From Roseburia sp. (GTDB lineage Bacteria; Bacillota; Clostridia; Lachnospirales; Lachnospiraceae), in the NCBI GenBank assembly GCA_017549185.1, contig JAFYVJ010000074.1, positions 54,437-118,436 of the forward strand: 64,000 nt of DNA, in the 5' to 3' direction. The position numbers and the translations under genes were made by a program. The notes below the pieces were generated by a model. The model was not told the DNA's origin, did no database searches, and saw only the letters and a list, made by a program, of their open reading frames with translations. Of this stretch, positions 54,282-63,012 are shown one piece after another (within the stretch, counting starts at the first letter, position 1; each line of letters starts with the position of its first letter).

Positions 54282-55343
54282 CTATAAATTGTGCACAAAT
54301 AACATCATGATTTCTTTTGCAGCGGCGTCCACGTCGTCTGTACGAACGACATAATCACAAAGAGATTCATTTTTAAGTTCATTTTCCATAGAAAGAAGTC
54401 GCCACTTTTTTTCGTCGTTACTTTTTTCTTTTTCGAGAATGGATGCAATCATATTCTCTCGGCTACGTCTACAGAAAATAATTAGAGTCGGATAAAGTCG
54501 TTTTAATGCCACGGCTCCGCAGATATCGGTCAGGATACTTATGTTTTCATGGGACAAAATATGTTTTTCAATATCTGATTTGTCCATTCCATATTTCACA
54601 CCGGCATAGACTGTTTTGGCAATAAAACCTGCATTGTCAAAGTCTTCTTCGGAAATATAGCGATGACCGGAGCTTATATTGGTGGTGTAAGAGTAGATAC
54701 GTTTGGCAAATCGATTCTCTTCTAATGCGACAGCAAGTTCCCCTTTATTGGAACCGGAAGGTCCAACAAGAGCGATTACAGACGGAATCGAAGGAACCTT
54801 TTTGTCTTCGACTAAAGAGGATTTAATTTGCTCAACAAGTTGAAAAAACTCCTCGAAATTATTCACAGATAACATGCCGGAAAGTGCTTGATTCCATGGC
54901 TGACGAAACAATACCGGAAAACGGGCTACGGATTTTAAAATATTGTTTGGCCCGTCATCCAGTGTGATGTCGAATTGTACCAAGGATTTGTTAGAACCCA
55001 TAATAATGTTGCTTTCCGGAAAATCAGGAAAAGCTTCTTTAATTTGAGCTGCACGAATACCCATAAACCTTGGTGCTACGGCAGTAATAATGTAGACGTC
55101 ACCTTTTTGAGAAAGGCGGCGTATAAAAGCTTTTGCTTCTTCGGAGACGCGCTGACGCAGAAGGACACGTTCGTCTCCGTAGTATTTACTTACAATTTCG
55201 ATTTTCTCGTTGCCAGAATATCCCCAATTACGAATGTCGGAAGGCTTCGCGTCAAGCCCCGGGTGTTCTTCATTCGCCAATTCGCAGGCTACTGGGACGA
55301 AAGGTGCTAATACATCATCAAAATCTATTCCATAAGTCAACAT
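54282..55343 (-). CDS. Deoxyribonucleotidase-like HAD domain fused to guanylate-kinase-like domain
   Basis: A 353-residue fusion. Residues 1 to about 185 are a HAD phosphatase of the 5'(3')-deoxyribonucleotidase type: motif I DFDDVL (6-11), motif II IITA, a Lys in GSNKS and motif IV DITLDDGPNNI. Residues about 195-353 resemble guanylate kinase: P-loop GPSGSNKGEL, YSYTT, and an AGVKYGM stretch like the family's YG motif. The P-loop has Gly where Ser/Thr normally follows Lys, so kinase activity is doubtful. ATG 55343 follows GGAGG; the TTG at 55367 is upstream of that site. It diverges from phoA across the PhoP-box repeats. Confidence 0.8.
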   Translation of the reverse strand: MLTYGIDFDDVLAPFVPVACELANEEHPGLDAKPSDIRNWGYSGNEKIEIVSKYYGDERVLLRQRVSEEAKAFIRRLSQKGDVYIITAVAPRFMGIRAAQIKEAFPDFPESNIIMGSNKSLVQFDITLDDGPNNILKSVARFPVLFRQPWNQALSGMLSVNNFEEFFQLVEQIKSSLVEDKKVPSIPSVIALVGPSGSNKGELAVALEENRFAKRIYSYTTNISSGHRYISEEDFDNAGFIAKTVYAGVKYGMDKSDIEKHILSHENISILTDICGAVALKRLYPTLIIFCRRSRENMIASILEKEKSNDEKKWRLLSMENELKNESLCDYVVRTDDVDAAAKEIMMLFVHNL

Positions 55344-55502
55344 AAGCAGATACCTCCAAAGTGTCAAGGGAGTGTGTCATAGCCACACTCTGAGAGAAGT
55401 GAACGTTCCTGCAGATGAGAAAGCAAGAACTAGTGTTCGGTATAAATATAACATAGTGGAAGCAAAAATGCAACAAAAACAGAATGTTTGTTCGAGGAAA
55501 GT

Positions 55503-55568
55503 TTTGCAAGCTGTTTTCATGGATTTTACAAAAAGAAGGCTTTGGATTTTACAAAGGCATTTTATAAT
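55503..55568 (+). promoter_or_regulatory. PhoP-box-like repeats and promoter of phoA
   Basis: TTTGCA (55503), TTTTCA (55514) and TTTACA (55525) repeat at exact 11-bp steps; another TTTACA at 55548 is followed 9 bases later by TATAAT (55563-55568). Confidence 0.7.
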
Positions 55569-55611
55569 GACCTCGTCATTTGACAATGATTGATAAAGGA
55601 GATTTATAAGA

Positions 55612-57234
55612 ATGAAGAAAAAATTAGTATCTGCATTATTAGCAGGAGCATTAGTATTATCCACATTAACCGGATGTGGAGGTACACATACTAACACAGA
55701 GAATGGATTATCTGTAGAAAACGAAGTAGATGAAGAAGACAGTGAAGCAGTCGTTGAAGCGTCAGCACCTAAATATGTATTTTTATTTATTGGTGATGGT
55801 ATGAGTTATCCACAGATTCAGCTTACGAACTATTTCTTAAGTGCGTCAGAAGGACAGAATAGTGGAAGTGCTATTGTAAACGAAGAAGAGAAGACTATTT
55901 TAAGCAGCAAGAATAACCTTACAATGATGGATTTCCCAGTAGCGGGTTCCGCACAGACATATGACAGTACTTCTTTTGCTCCAGACTCAGCATCTACAGC
56001 CACATCTATCGCAACAGGTTTTAAAACATGGAGTGGAAGTATTAATGTAAATGAAGATTTTTCACAGGAATATGAGACAATCGCAGAAAAATTAAAAGTA
56101 CAGAAGGATTACAAAATCGGTGTAATTTCAACCGTAAATTTAAACCATGCAACACCGGCAGCGTTCTATGCACATCAGGCATCCAGAAACAGCTACTATG
56201 AAATCGGTGTTGAGATGATTGAAAGTGGATTTGATTATTTTGCAGGCGGTGGTTTAAAACAGACAACTGGTGAGGAAAAAGACCAGACTGATTTATATAC
56301 ACTTGCAGAAGAAGCAGGTTATAACGTTGTTATGACACAGGATGAAGCAGAAGGCTTAACATCAGAAGCCGGAAAAGTAATTATTATTGACGAACATCTG
56401 GCAGACGACGATGCGATGGCTTATGAATTAGACCGTCAGGCTGATGAATGGGCATTAGCTGATTATGTAGAAAAGGGTATTGAACTTTTAGACAATGAAA
56501 CAGGATTTTTCATGATGGTTGAAGGCGGAAAAATTGACTGGGCATGTCATGCAAATGATGCAGCATCTACGATTGTTGATACGATTGCATTGGATAATGC
56601 GGTTGAAGTTGCAGTTGAGTTCTATAACCAGCATCCGGATGAAACGTTAATCATTGTAACAGGTGACCATGAGACAGGTGGTTTGACAATCGGTTTTGCA
56701 GGAACAGACTATGATACATTTTTAACTAATTTCGAAAATCAGAAAATTTCTTATGCAAAATATGATTCTGATTATGTAACAGCATATAAAGAAAACAATA
56801 CAGACTTTGAAACCGTTATGGCCGATGTAACAGAATTATTTGGTTTAACAGCTCCATCTGCTGATACAGATGAGGCATTGCAGCAGAAAGATAGTGCAGA
56901 CTTCCATCCGGAATCAGAAGATACCGGTGTATTAGAAATGACAGAGTACGAATATACGTTATTAAAAGAAGCATATGAAGCTACCATGTTAAGAACAGGT
57001 ACAGAATCAGAGTTTGGTCAGGAAGAATATGTATTATACGGAAGTTACGAACCGTTGACAGTAACAATTACGCACATCTTAAACAATAAGAGCGGTATTA
57101 ATTTCGGTTCTTATGCACATACAGGTCTTCCGGTAGAAGTACTTGTTCAGGGGGTTGGTGCAGAGAACTTTGAAGGTTACTATGACAATACGGATATTTA
57201 TGACAGAATGGCAGAAGTGTTAGAAGTACAGTAG
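55612..57234 (+). CDS. phoA: Alkaline phosphatase lipoprotein
   Basis: A 540-residue exported enzyme with lipobox LTGC at about residue 22 and an acidic linker. The alkaline phosphatase site is complete: IGDGMSYPQIQ (metal Asp), DSASTATSIATG (nucleophile Ser), VEGGKIDWACHAND (metal ligands) and GDHETGGLTIG. It releases phosphate from organic esters outside the membrane, feeding Pst and the Na/Pi carrier. An insertion-like acidic stretch lies at about 410-450. Preceded by AAAGGAG. Confidence 0.93.
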   Translation: MKKKLVSALLAGALVLSTLTGCGGTHTNTENGLSVENEVDEEDSEAVVEASAPKYVFLFIGDGMSYPQIQLTNYFLSASEGQNSGSAIVNEEEKTILSSKNNLTMMDFPVAGSAQTYDSTSFAPDSASTATSIATGFKTWSGSINVNEDFSQEYETIAEKLKVQKDYKIGVISTVNLNHATPAAFYAHQASRNSYYEIGVEMIESGFDYFAGGGLKQTTGEEKDQTDLYTLAEEAGYNVVMTQDEAEGLTSEAGKVIIIDEHLADDDAMAYELDRQADEWALADYVEKGIELLDNETGFFMMVEGGKIDWACHANDAASTIVDTIALDNAVEVAVEFYNQHPDETLIIVTGDHETGGLTIGFAGTDYDTFLTNFENQKISYAKYDSDYVTAYKENNTDFETVMADVTELFGLTAPSADTDEALQQKDSADFHPESEDTGVLEMTEYEYTLLKEAYEATMLRTGTESEFGQEEYVLYGSYEPLTVTITHILNNKSGINFGSYAHTGLPVEVLVQGVGAENFEGYYDNTDIYDRMAEVLEVQ

Positions 57235-57265
57235 GTTCTTAAAGAAATATTTGGGAGAATAAACG

Positions 57266-58405
57266 ATGAAACGTTTTTTGAAAAAACAGAAAAGCGTACT
57301 GCTTACCACGTTTATTGGACTCCTTTTGATAGGTATCCTCATGGCTTTACCAACGGGCTATGAGGATGCTCTTATTTACAAAGGGACCGAACGGGCAGTT
57401 GGGAAGGTAGTATCAGTAGACAATTCTATGATTGTATCATCCGGGCTGATTCAGTCTGGAGAGCAGAGCTGTGGTCTTTTGATAAAGGATGGCTTATTTG
57501 AAGGGCAGATGTTAGAAGGTGTTAATTTTTTGAGTGGCTCACTGGAAAAAGACAAACTGTTTGCAGTGGGAGATCATGCGTTATTGACGATAAGTTATAA
57601 GGGACAGGAAATAAGGTCAGTTGTAATTTCAGACCATTATCGTTTAGATAAAGAAATACTTTTACTTGCTATTTTTGCTGTTTTTCTTGTTGTGTTTGCA
57701 GGTAAAAATGGATTTCAGGCAATTCTTTCGTTTGGGATTACAATTCTTAGTATTTGGAAGATTTTGGTGCCATGTTGCTTAAAAGGATATTCACCGATAT
57801 GGGTAGGAATTGCATTTACGTTTATTCTTACGATTGTAATTATATTTTTCGTGTATGGTTTTGATAAGCGTACAATTGCAGCCTCATTAGGTTCGCTTTT
57901 AGGAATAATAACAACTTGTATACTTGGGATTTTATTTACAGATTTGTTTAAGATACATGGTGCGGTTATGCCAAATTCGGAATCTTTATTATATAGTGGA
58001 TATCAGAATTTAGATCTTACATCTATTTTTATGAGCAGTATTTTCATCGGAGCATCCGGGGCGATGATGGATTTGTCGGTAGACATTACGTCGGCGGTTT
58101 GGGAAGTGGTGCAGAAAAAACCGGATATTTCTGCAAAAGAAGGGATTATGTCAGGTGTGCGGGTAGGAAGAGCGGCAATGGGAACGATGACAACTACATT
58201 GCTGTTGGCGTATTCCGGAGGTTATATTACGCTTTTAATGGTTTTCATGGCACAGGGAACGCCGGTTGACCATATTTTGAATTATAAATATGTGGCTGCG
58301 GAAATATTGGATACCGTTGTGGGAAGTTTCGGTTTGGTAACAGTGGCGCCATTCACCGCATTGGTGGCAGGTTTACTTTTGACGAAGAAAGGTAGTGAAA
58401 AATAA
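57266..58405 (+). CDS. YibE/F family membrane protein
   Basis: A 379-residue protein: one N-terminal membrane segment, an external beta-rich domain of about 95 residues (GKVVSVDNSMIVSSGLIQSGEQSCGLLI), then seven membrane segments with the family motifs IGASGAMMDLSVDITSAVWEV and GRAAMGTMTTTLLLAYSGGYI. Function unknown. It lies 31 bases after phoA with its own GGGAG site, so it is probably in the same Pho-controlled transcript. Confidence 0.9.
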   Translation: MKRFLKKQKSVLLTTFIGLLLIGILMALPTGYEDALIYKGTERAVGKVVSVDNSMIVSSGLIQSGEQSCGLLIKDGLFEGQMLEGVNFLSGSLEKDKLFAVGDHALLTISYKGQEIRSVVISDHYRLDKEILLLAIFAVFLVVFAGKNGFQAILSFGITILSIWKILVPCCLKGYSPIWVGIAFTFILTIVIIFFVYGFDKRTIAASLGSLLGIITTCILGILFTDLFKIHGAVMPNSESLLYSGYQNLDLTSIFMSSIFIGASGAMMDLSVDITSAVWEVVQKKPDISAKEGIMSGVRVGRAAMGTMTTTLLLAYSGGYITLLMVFMAQGTPVDHILNYKYVAAEILDTVVGSFGLVTVAPFTALVAGLLLTKKGSEK

Positions 58406-58420
58406 TTTGCTACCTTTTTT
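58388..58420 (+). terminator. Terminator overlapping the YibE/F stop codon
   Basis: AAAGGTAG, within the last codons, pairs with CTACCTTT and runs into TTTT. Confidence 0.75.
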
Positions 58421-58543
58421 GCGTTCAGATAGAGATAAAAAGATGACAGGTTTCGTGTTTTGTGCTATAAATATCATAGAGAGCTATTGTAAAAAATAGG
58501 CATATATGCTGAGGATAGGGAAAATGTTAGTACAAGGAGATTT

Positions 58544-59767
58544 ATGGAAGACTTGAAAGAAATAATTGGTCAGATAGTAACGGCGTCAATCACAAAAATG
58601 ATTATCAGTAAGCCGGCTGCCAAGACCACCCCATATAAAAAGATTGTAATGGAACGAAAAAGAGAGTATTTCCAAGCTGCAAAGTATACAGAAAAGCAGG
58701 TGTTCCACGACAATGTAATGTCAGAAGATTTGGAAAATTATTTACAGGAAACGATAATAGGTGCTTATTTACAGGTGAATGCTTGGGATGAGGAAAAAGA
58801 GCATATTTTGTTGATTTCTAAGAAAGGCAAAGTGACTTATAAAACGAAGAAATTGTCTAATTCTCTAAGTGGGAATGTGAAAGATGCTAACGGACAGACA
58901 AAAGAGCAAGTGGCGTTGGACAGGCAGACTGCTGACATGACATATACTTCTCATAATCGCAAGAAGAACTATATCTTAGAAGAAGGTCAGGTTATTCCAC
59001 CACTGGTAGATATGGGCGTTTTTACAAAAGAAGGAAAAGTTGTAAAATCCATGTATGATAAATTTCGCCAAATTAATCGTTTTATTGAAATGATAGATGA
59101 TGGTGTTCGTGAATATAAGAAGGAAGAAATTCATATCATTGATTTTGGATGTGGAAAATCCTATTTGACTTTTATCATGTATTATTACTTCACGGAAGTG
59201 CGCCATATGAAGGTAAAGATGCTGGGGCTGGATTTGAAAGCGGATGTTATCAAAAAGTGTAATGAGACTGCCCAAAAATATGGTTATGAGAATCTGCGAT
59301 TTGAAATGGGAGATATTAATGGTTTTAAAACGCCATTTGATGTGGACATGGTGGTAACATTACATGCATGTGATACAGCTACAGATTTTGCTCTGTATAA
59401 TGCAATCTGTTGGAATGCCAAAATGATTTTTTCTGTACCATGCTGTCAGCACGAATTGAACAAACAGATACAGACAGATGACTTGTCCCTTTTGACAAGA
59501 TATGGTATTGTAAAAGAACGTTTTGCGGCACTCGCGACAGATGCAATAAGAGCGAATTTGTTGGAGGTTTGTGGTTACAAGACACAGCTTTTGGAATTTG
59601 TGGATTTGGACCATACGCCGAAGAATATTTTGATTCGTGCGATTCGTAAACCGGTGGTGCCGACGTCTGTGAAGAAAAAGTATTTAGGAGAGGTGGAAGC
59701 TGTCATGGAAGAATTTCATGTGTCTCCAACCCTATATACACTTTTAAAAGAAAGTGATAAACTGTAA
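58544..59767 (+). CDS. Class I SAM-dependent methyltransferase (Methyltransf_32 type)
   Basis: A 407-residue protein. An N-terminal domain of about 180 residues precedes the Rossmann core: IIDFGCGKSYLTFIMYYYF (SAM motif I, about 204), GLDLKADVI, EMGDINGF, VVTLHACDTATDFAL (about 270) and SVPCCQHELNKQI. The CDTATD and PCCQ features are typical of the group that includes eukaryotic TRM13/METTL25-like enzymes; the RNA or protein target in bacteria is unknown. AAGGAG precedes the ATG. Confidence 0.87.
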   Translation: MEDLKEIIGQIVTASITKMIISKPAAKTTPYKKIVMERKREYFQAAKYTEKQVFHDNVMSEDLENYLQETIIGAYLQVNAWDEEKEHILLISKKGKVTYKTKKLSNSLSGNVKDANGQTKEQVALDRQTADMTYTSHNRKKNYILEEGQVIPPLVDMGVFTKEGKVVKSMYDKFRQINRFIEMIDDGVREYKKEEIHIIDFGCGKSYLTFIMYYYFTEVRHMKVKMLGLDLKADVIKKCNETAQKYGYENLRFEMGDINGFKTPFDVDMVVTLHACDTATDFALYNAICWNAKMIFSVPCCQHELNKQIQTDDLSLLTRYGIVKERFAALATDAIRANLLEVCGYKTQLLEFVDLDHTPKNILIRAIRKPVVPTSVKKKYLGEVEAVMEEFHVSPTLYTLLKESDKL

Positions 59768-59842
59768 TCACACGGCAAGTTTAAGTGTGAATAAATTACA
59801 AACGAAGCAGAAAAAGTAAGTTGGGATAAGGAAAATCAATAT

Positions 59843-60256
59843 ATGGAAAGCGAAATTTTTGAACAGTTTCCTGACAGGGAAACATTTGATGCATATTGGA
59901 GCGAGAATTATGTTCCGGTTACTTATGAAGATGTGAAAGAGGCATTTGAAGAGTTTGTGTCCTCTGTTGACGGACATATTTTTCTGTCAGATTATGAAGA
60001 GGGTGGTTGCATTTCTAAGGTGGATTTTAAAGAAAATTTGTCTCAGGAAGCACAGTTTACGTTTCAGGATGGTCTGACGGAAGTGTTTTATGATAAAAAT
60101 CCGGAACTTTACGAAATGGCATTTGCGATTTTTGAGGAAGCACAGATGAACGGTGGAAAAGGTGCGGATATTTCACGCATTTATGGCGAAACTTTTCAAC
60201 AGTTATATGATGAATTTTTAGATCGTTTATTTGACGAAAAATTGCAAATTAGATAG
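59843..60256 (+). CDS. Hypothetical acidic cytosolic protein
   Basis: A 137-residue protein, acidic and rich in aromatic residues (FEQFPDRETFDAYWSENYVPVTYEDVKEAFEEF), without signal or membrane segment. I recognise no family. AAGGA lies 9 bases before the ATG. Its position between two nucleic-acid methyltransferase genes hints at a shared transcript only. Confidence 0.7.
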   Translation: MESEIFEQFPDRETFDAYWSENYVPVTYEDVKEAFEEFVSSVDGHIFLSDYEEGGCISKVDFKENLSQEAQFTFQDGLTEVFYDKNPELYEMAFAIFEEAQMNGGKGADISRIYGETFQQLYDEFLDRLFDEKLQIR

Positions 60257-60355
60257 GCGAAATTTTTATCGCTGAATAGATAGAATGGATGAAAGATAAT
60301 TACTAGCGTTAGGTTCACAAATGGAGTTGACGTTGGATGTTTGGATGGAGAAAAG

Positions 60356-61231
60356 ATGGCAACATTAGGAATTCCGGCAAATACCATTGCGGTATTGCAG
60401 AAGTATAATTTTAATTTTCAGAAGAAATTTGGACAGAATTTTTTGATTGATACCCATGTATTAGATAAGATTATCGAGGAGTCTCGCATCACAAAAGAAG
60501 ATTTTGTGTTGGAAATTGGTCCGGGTATCGGAACAATGACCCAGTATCTTTGTGAAAATGCGCGTGAAGTGGCAGCGGTAGAGATTGACAAGAATTTGAT
60601 ACCGATTCTTGCAGATACATTAAGTGCATATGACAATGTTGAAGTTATTAATGATGATATTTTGAAAGTGGACATTAACCGACTTGCGCAGGAGAAAAAT
60701 GGTGGAAAACCGATAAAGGTAGTTGCCAATCTTCCATATTATATTACCACTCCAATTATCATGGGATTATTTGAAAGTCATGTGCCGATTGATAGTATTA
60801 CAATTATGGTACAAAAAGAAGTGGCAGATCGTATGCAGGTAGGACCTGGGACCAAGGATTATGGTGCACTTTCTTTGGCGGTGCAGTATTATGCGAAACC
60901 GGAAATCGTAGCGAATGTGCCACCAAATTGCTTTATGCCAAGACCGAACGTGGGAAGTGCTGTCATTCGTTTGACGAGACATTTAGAACCACCGGTGCAG
61001 GTAGAGGATGAAAAAATGATGTTCCGTTTAATCAGAGCATCTTTTAACCAGAGAAGAAAGACGTTAGCGAACGGATTAGGTAATGCACCAGACATCCCAC
61101 TTTCGAAAGAGCAGATACAGGAAAGTATCCTTGAACTTGGTGTGCCGGTAACGATTCGTGGCGAGGCATTGACGTTAGAGCAGTTCGCTGCACTAAGTAA
61201 TATTGTGACTGCGAAGTTAAGAAAAAAGTAA
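60356..61231 (+). CDS. rsmA: 16S rRNA dimethyladenosine transferase
   Basis: A 291-residue KsgA/Dim1 enzyme that dimethylates two adenines near the 3' end of 16S rRNA. FGQNFLID (about 24-31), EIGPGIGTMTQYLCENA (SAM motif I), EIDKNLIPIL, NDDILKVD and the catalytic NLPYYITTPI (about 128) are all present, as is the C-terminal NQRRKTLANGL. ATG 60356 follows GGAGAAAAG; an ATG 15 bases earlier is in the same frame. The usual neighbour rnmV is not here. Confidence 0.96.
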   Translation: MATLGIPANTIAVLQKYNFNFQKKFGQNFLIDTHVLDKIIEESRITKEDFVLEIGPGIGTMTQYLCENAREVAAVEIDKNLIPILADTLSAYDNVEVINDDILKVDINRLAQEKNGGKPIKVVANLPYYITTPIIMGLFESHVPIDSITIMVQKEVADRMQVGPGTKDYGALSLAVQYYAKPEIVANVPPNCFMPRPNVGSAVIRLTRHLEPPVQVEDEKMMFRLIRASFNQRRKTLANGLGNAPDIPLSKEQIQESILELGVPVTIRGEALTLEQFAALSNIVTAKLRKK

Positions 61232-61270
61232 GTGTATTGAAATGGAACGGGCAGGAAAAGAGGTAGTAAA

Positions 61271-61951
61271 ATGGAAGATTTAAAAAGTGAAAATGGAATG
61301 GAGCAGACTGAGGCAGAAGAACCGGTAATAGAACAACGTCCAAGTACCAAGTACGGCAGAACTGCATATCAACAGCAGATGCAGGAAGAGCTTGCAGCTC
61401 AAGAAAAACGAAATGATGGGGAGTCTTATCAACAGAATAATTGGCAGGAGCAGAATTCCTATAGTCAGCAGATATACAGTGCATATACGCCATATGAAAA
61501 CGTAAAGCCAGAGGTAAAGAAGATATTTGCTCGGGTTTTGATGGTAGTAATTCTACTTACACAAGTATTGGGTATTGTATTTAACACGATAGCATCACGT
61601 GTGTATAGTATGGGTGATACGGTCGAAGAAATTATTGATGCACTTATGTTGATAACACAGGAGCCGTCGATGGTGGTATTATCAGTGATAGGTGATGTAC
61701 TCTTTTGGATGACAGTCGCATTTATGATTCTCGACATTATACAGCTCCGTAATGCAGGTAAGAAAATTACAGGTGCGATTTTATTTGCAATTTTTTTACG
61801 CCCGGCGTATTTCATATGGAGAGCTCATCTGCTTGGAGAGAAAAAGGTAATTCCAATTATTTATGCAGTTGTAACCTATATAATTTCTATTGCACAGTAT
61901 GTAGTGATTCTTTATGCGTCAATGGAGATGGTTATGCGAACCATGTATTAA
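61271..61951 (+). CDS. Membrane protein with Gln-rich cytosolic head
   Basis: A 226-residue protein. Residues 1 to about 80 are polar and Gln/Glu-rich (TAYQQQMQEEL ... QQNNWQEQNSYSQQ), followed by four membrane segments (about 88-108, 130-152, 168-180, 192-218). No family recognised. AGAGGTAG precedes the ATG, 39 bases after rsmA, so it is likely co-transcribed. Confidence 0.72.
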   Translation: MEDLKSENGMEQTEAEEPVIEQRPSTKYGRTAYQQQMQEELAAQEKRNDGESYQQNNWQEQNSYSQQIYSAYTPYENVKPEVKKIFARVLMVVILLTQVLGIVFNTIASRVYSMGDTVEEIIDALMLITQEPSMVVLSVIGDVLFWMTVAFMILDIIQLRNAGKKITGAILFAIFLRPAYFIWRAHLLGEKKVIPIIYAVVTYIISIAQYVVILYASMEMVMRTMY

Positions 61952-62003
61952 ACTAAGAAATCTTCAAAATTGCCTTGGCTCTGAATAGTTATCAAATAGA
62001 ATG

Positions 62004-62049
62004 AAATCCTTCTTGTCACATATAATGTGTAGACAGGGAGGATTTTTTT
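62004..62049 (+). promoter_or_regulatory. Terminator hairpin carrying the spoIID promoter and ribosome binding site
   Basis: AAATCCTTCTTGTC pairs with GACAGGGAGGATTT and a T-run follows. CATATAAT in the loop (62019-62026) fits a sigma-E-like -10 (CATACAAT); the -35 is weak. GGGAGG of the right arm is the spoIID ribosome binding site, with the T-run as spacer before the ATG. Confidence 0.6.
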
Positions 62050-62958
62050 ATGTATAGAAGAAGCCGATTTTATAAACGGAACATAGAAGAAAAAATAAAT
62101 TATTTTTTAACCATAATACTATTATTAGGAATAATACCAGTGTTTGTTACGACTTTTAGAGGGAAATTAGAAGTGACAGAGTTGCTGTTTAACCGACCGG
62201 GAAAAGGGAGTGATATAGTAGAAACTCAGTTGCCTGGAATTGTAGCAAAGCAGATAAGTATTCATATGCCCAAAGAGGCTATAAAGGCTCAGAGTGTAAT
62301 TGCACGCACACAGCTTATGGCGGCGGAGCAAACAGGAGAAGAAGGACCGGTTGGCTTTTCGATAGTGGAACTGCAGGAATTATGGGGTGATCAATTCGAC
62401 AGCTACTATCAGAAGCTAGAAGGGTTGATAGAAGAAACTGCCGGAAAAGTTATAAAGTATCAAGGAGATTATATTTATGCAGCTTATCATCAGTCGAGTG
62501 CCGGAAATACCCGGGTCATGAGCGAGTATTATGAAAAAAGTGAGATGCCGTATTTGTGTAGTGCTGCATGTCATGAGGATTCGGTTTCGAATGGTTATTT
62601 AAATGTTTTTTTCTGGGAAAAAGAAGAGTTTTTGACCCTTTGTAAAAATGTATTTCCTGAAGAGACTTTTACGAGTGGTGAAGATATTAAGATTATAAAA
62701 AGGGATTCTGCCGGCTATGTTTTACAGGTACAGGTGGGACAAACTATTTATGAGGGAGAGGATTTTCGAAAAAAATTAAATTTACCATCTTCTTGCTTTG
62801 AAATCACATTAATTGAAGAAGATGTACGAATTGTAACCATGGGGCGAGGACATGGATTTGGATTAAGTCAGTATATGGCGGGTCAATTAGCAGAAGAAGG
62901 GAAATCTTATCAGGAAATTTTGCAATACTTTTATAAAGGAGTATCCATAACCGAATAA
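62050..62958 (+). CDS. spoIID: Stage II sporulation protein D (SpoIID), catalytic Glu replaced
   Basis: A 302-residue protein with one N-terminal membrane segment (about 17-35). SpoIID of Bacillus is a lytic transglycosylase of the engulfment machinery, and its catalytic Glu lies in VVASEMPATFEAEALKAQ. The equivalent here is IVAKQISIHMPKEAIKAQS: Gln68 takes the place of that Glu. The rest of the fold is conserved, including YAAYHQSSAGNTR, PYLCSAACHEDS and the C-terminal GRGHGFGLSQYMAGQLAEEGKSYQEILQYFYKG. It precedes a SpoIIQ-like gene without a gap. Sporulation gene by homology; an enzymatic role is doubtful. Confidence 0.9.
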   Translation: MYRRSRFYKRNIEEKINYFLTIILLLGIIPVFVTTFRGKLEVTELLFNRPGKGSDIVETQLPGIVAKQISIHMPKEAIKAQSVIARTQLMAAEQTGEEGPVGFSIVELQELWGDQFDSYYQKLEGLIEETAGKVIKYQGDYIYAAYHQSSAGNTRVMSEYYEKSEMPYLCSAACHEDSVSNGYLNVFFWEKEEFLTLCKNVFPEETFTSGEDIKIIKRDSAGYVLQVQVGQTIYEGEDFRKKLNLPSSCFEITLIEEDVRIVTMGRGHGFGLSQYMAGQLAEEGKSYQEILQYFYKGVSITE

Positions 62959-63012
62959 ATGCATAAAAACTGGAAACACTATAGTTGTAAAAAACTATGG
63001 AAGGTGAAGGTT

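Noticed and set aside
55372-55697. Frames on both strands upstream of and over the phoA start
   Set aside because: They cross the PhoP-box repeats and phoA signal sequence and have no ribosome binding site.
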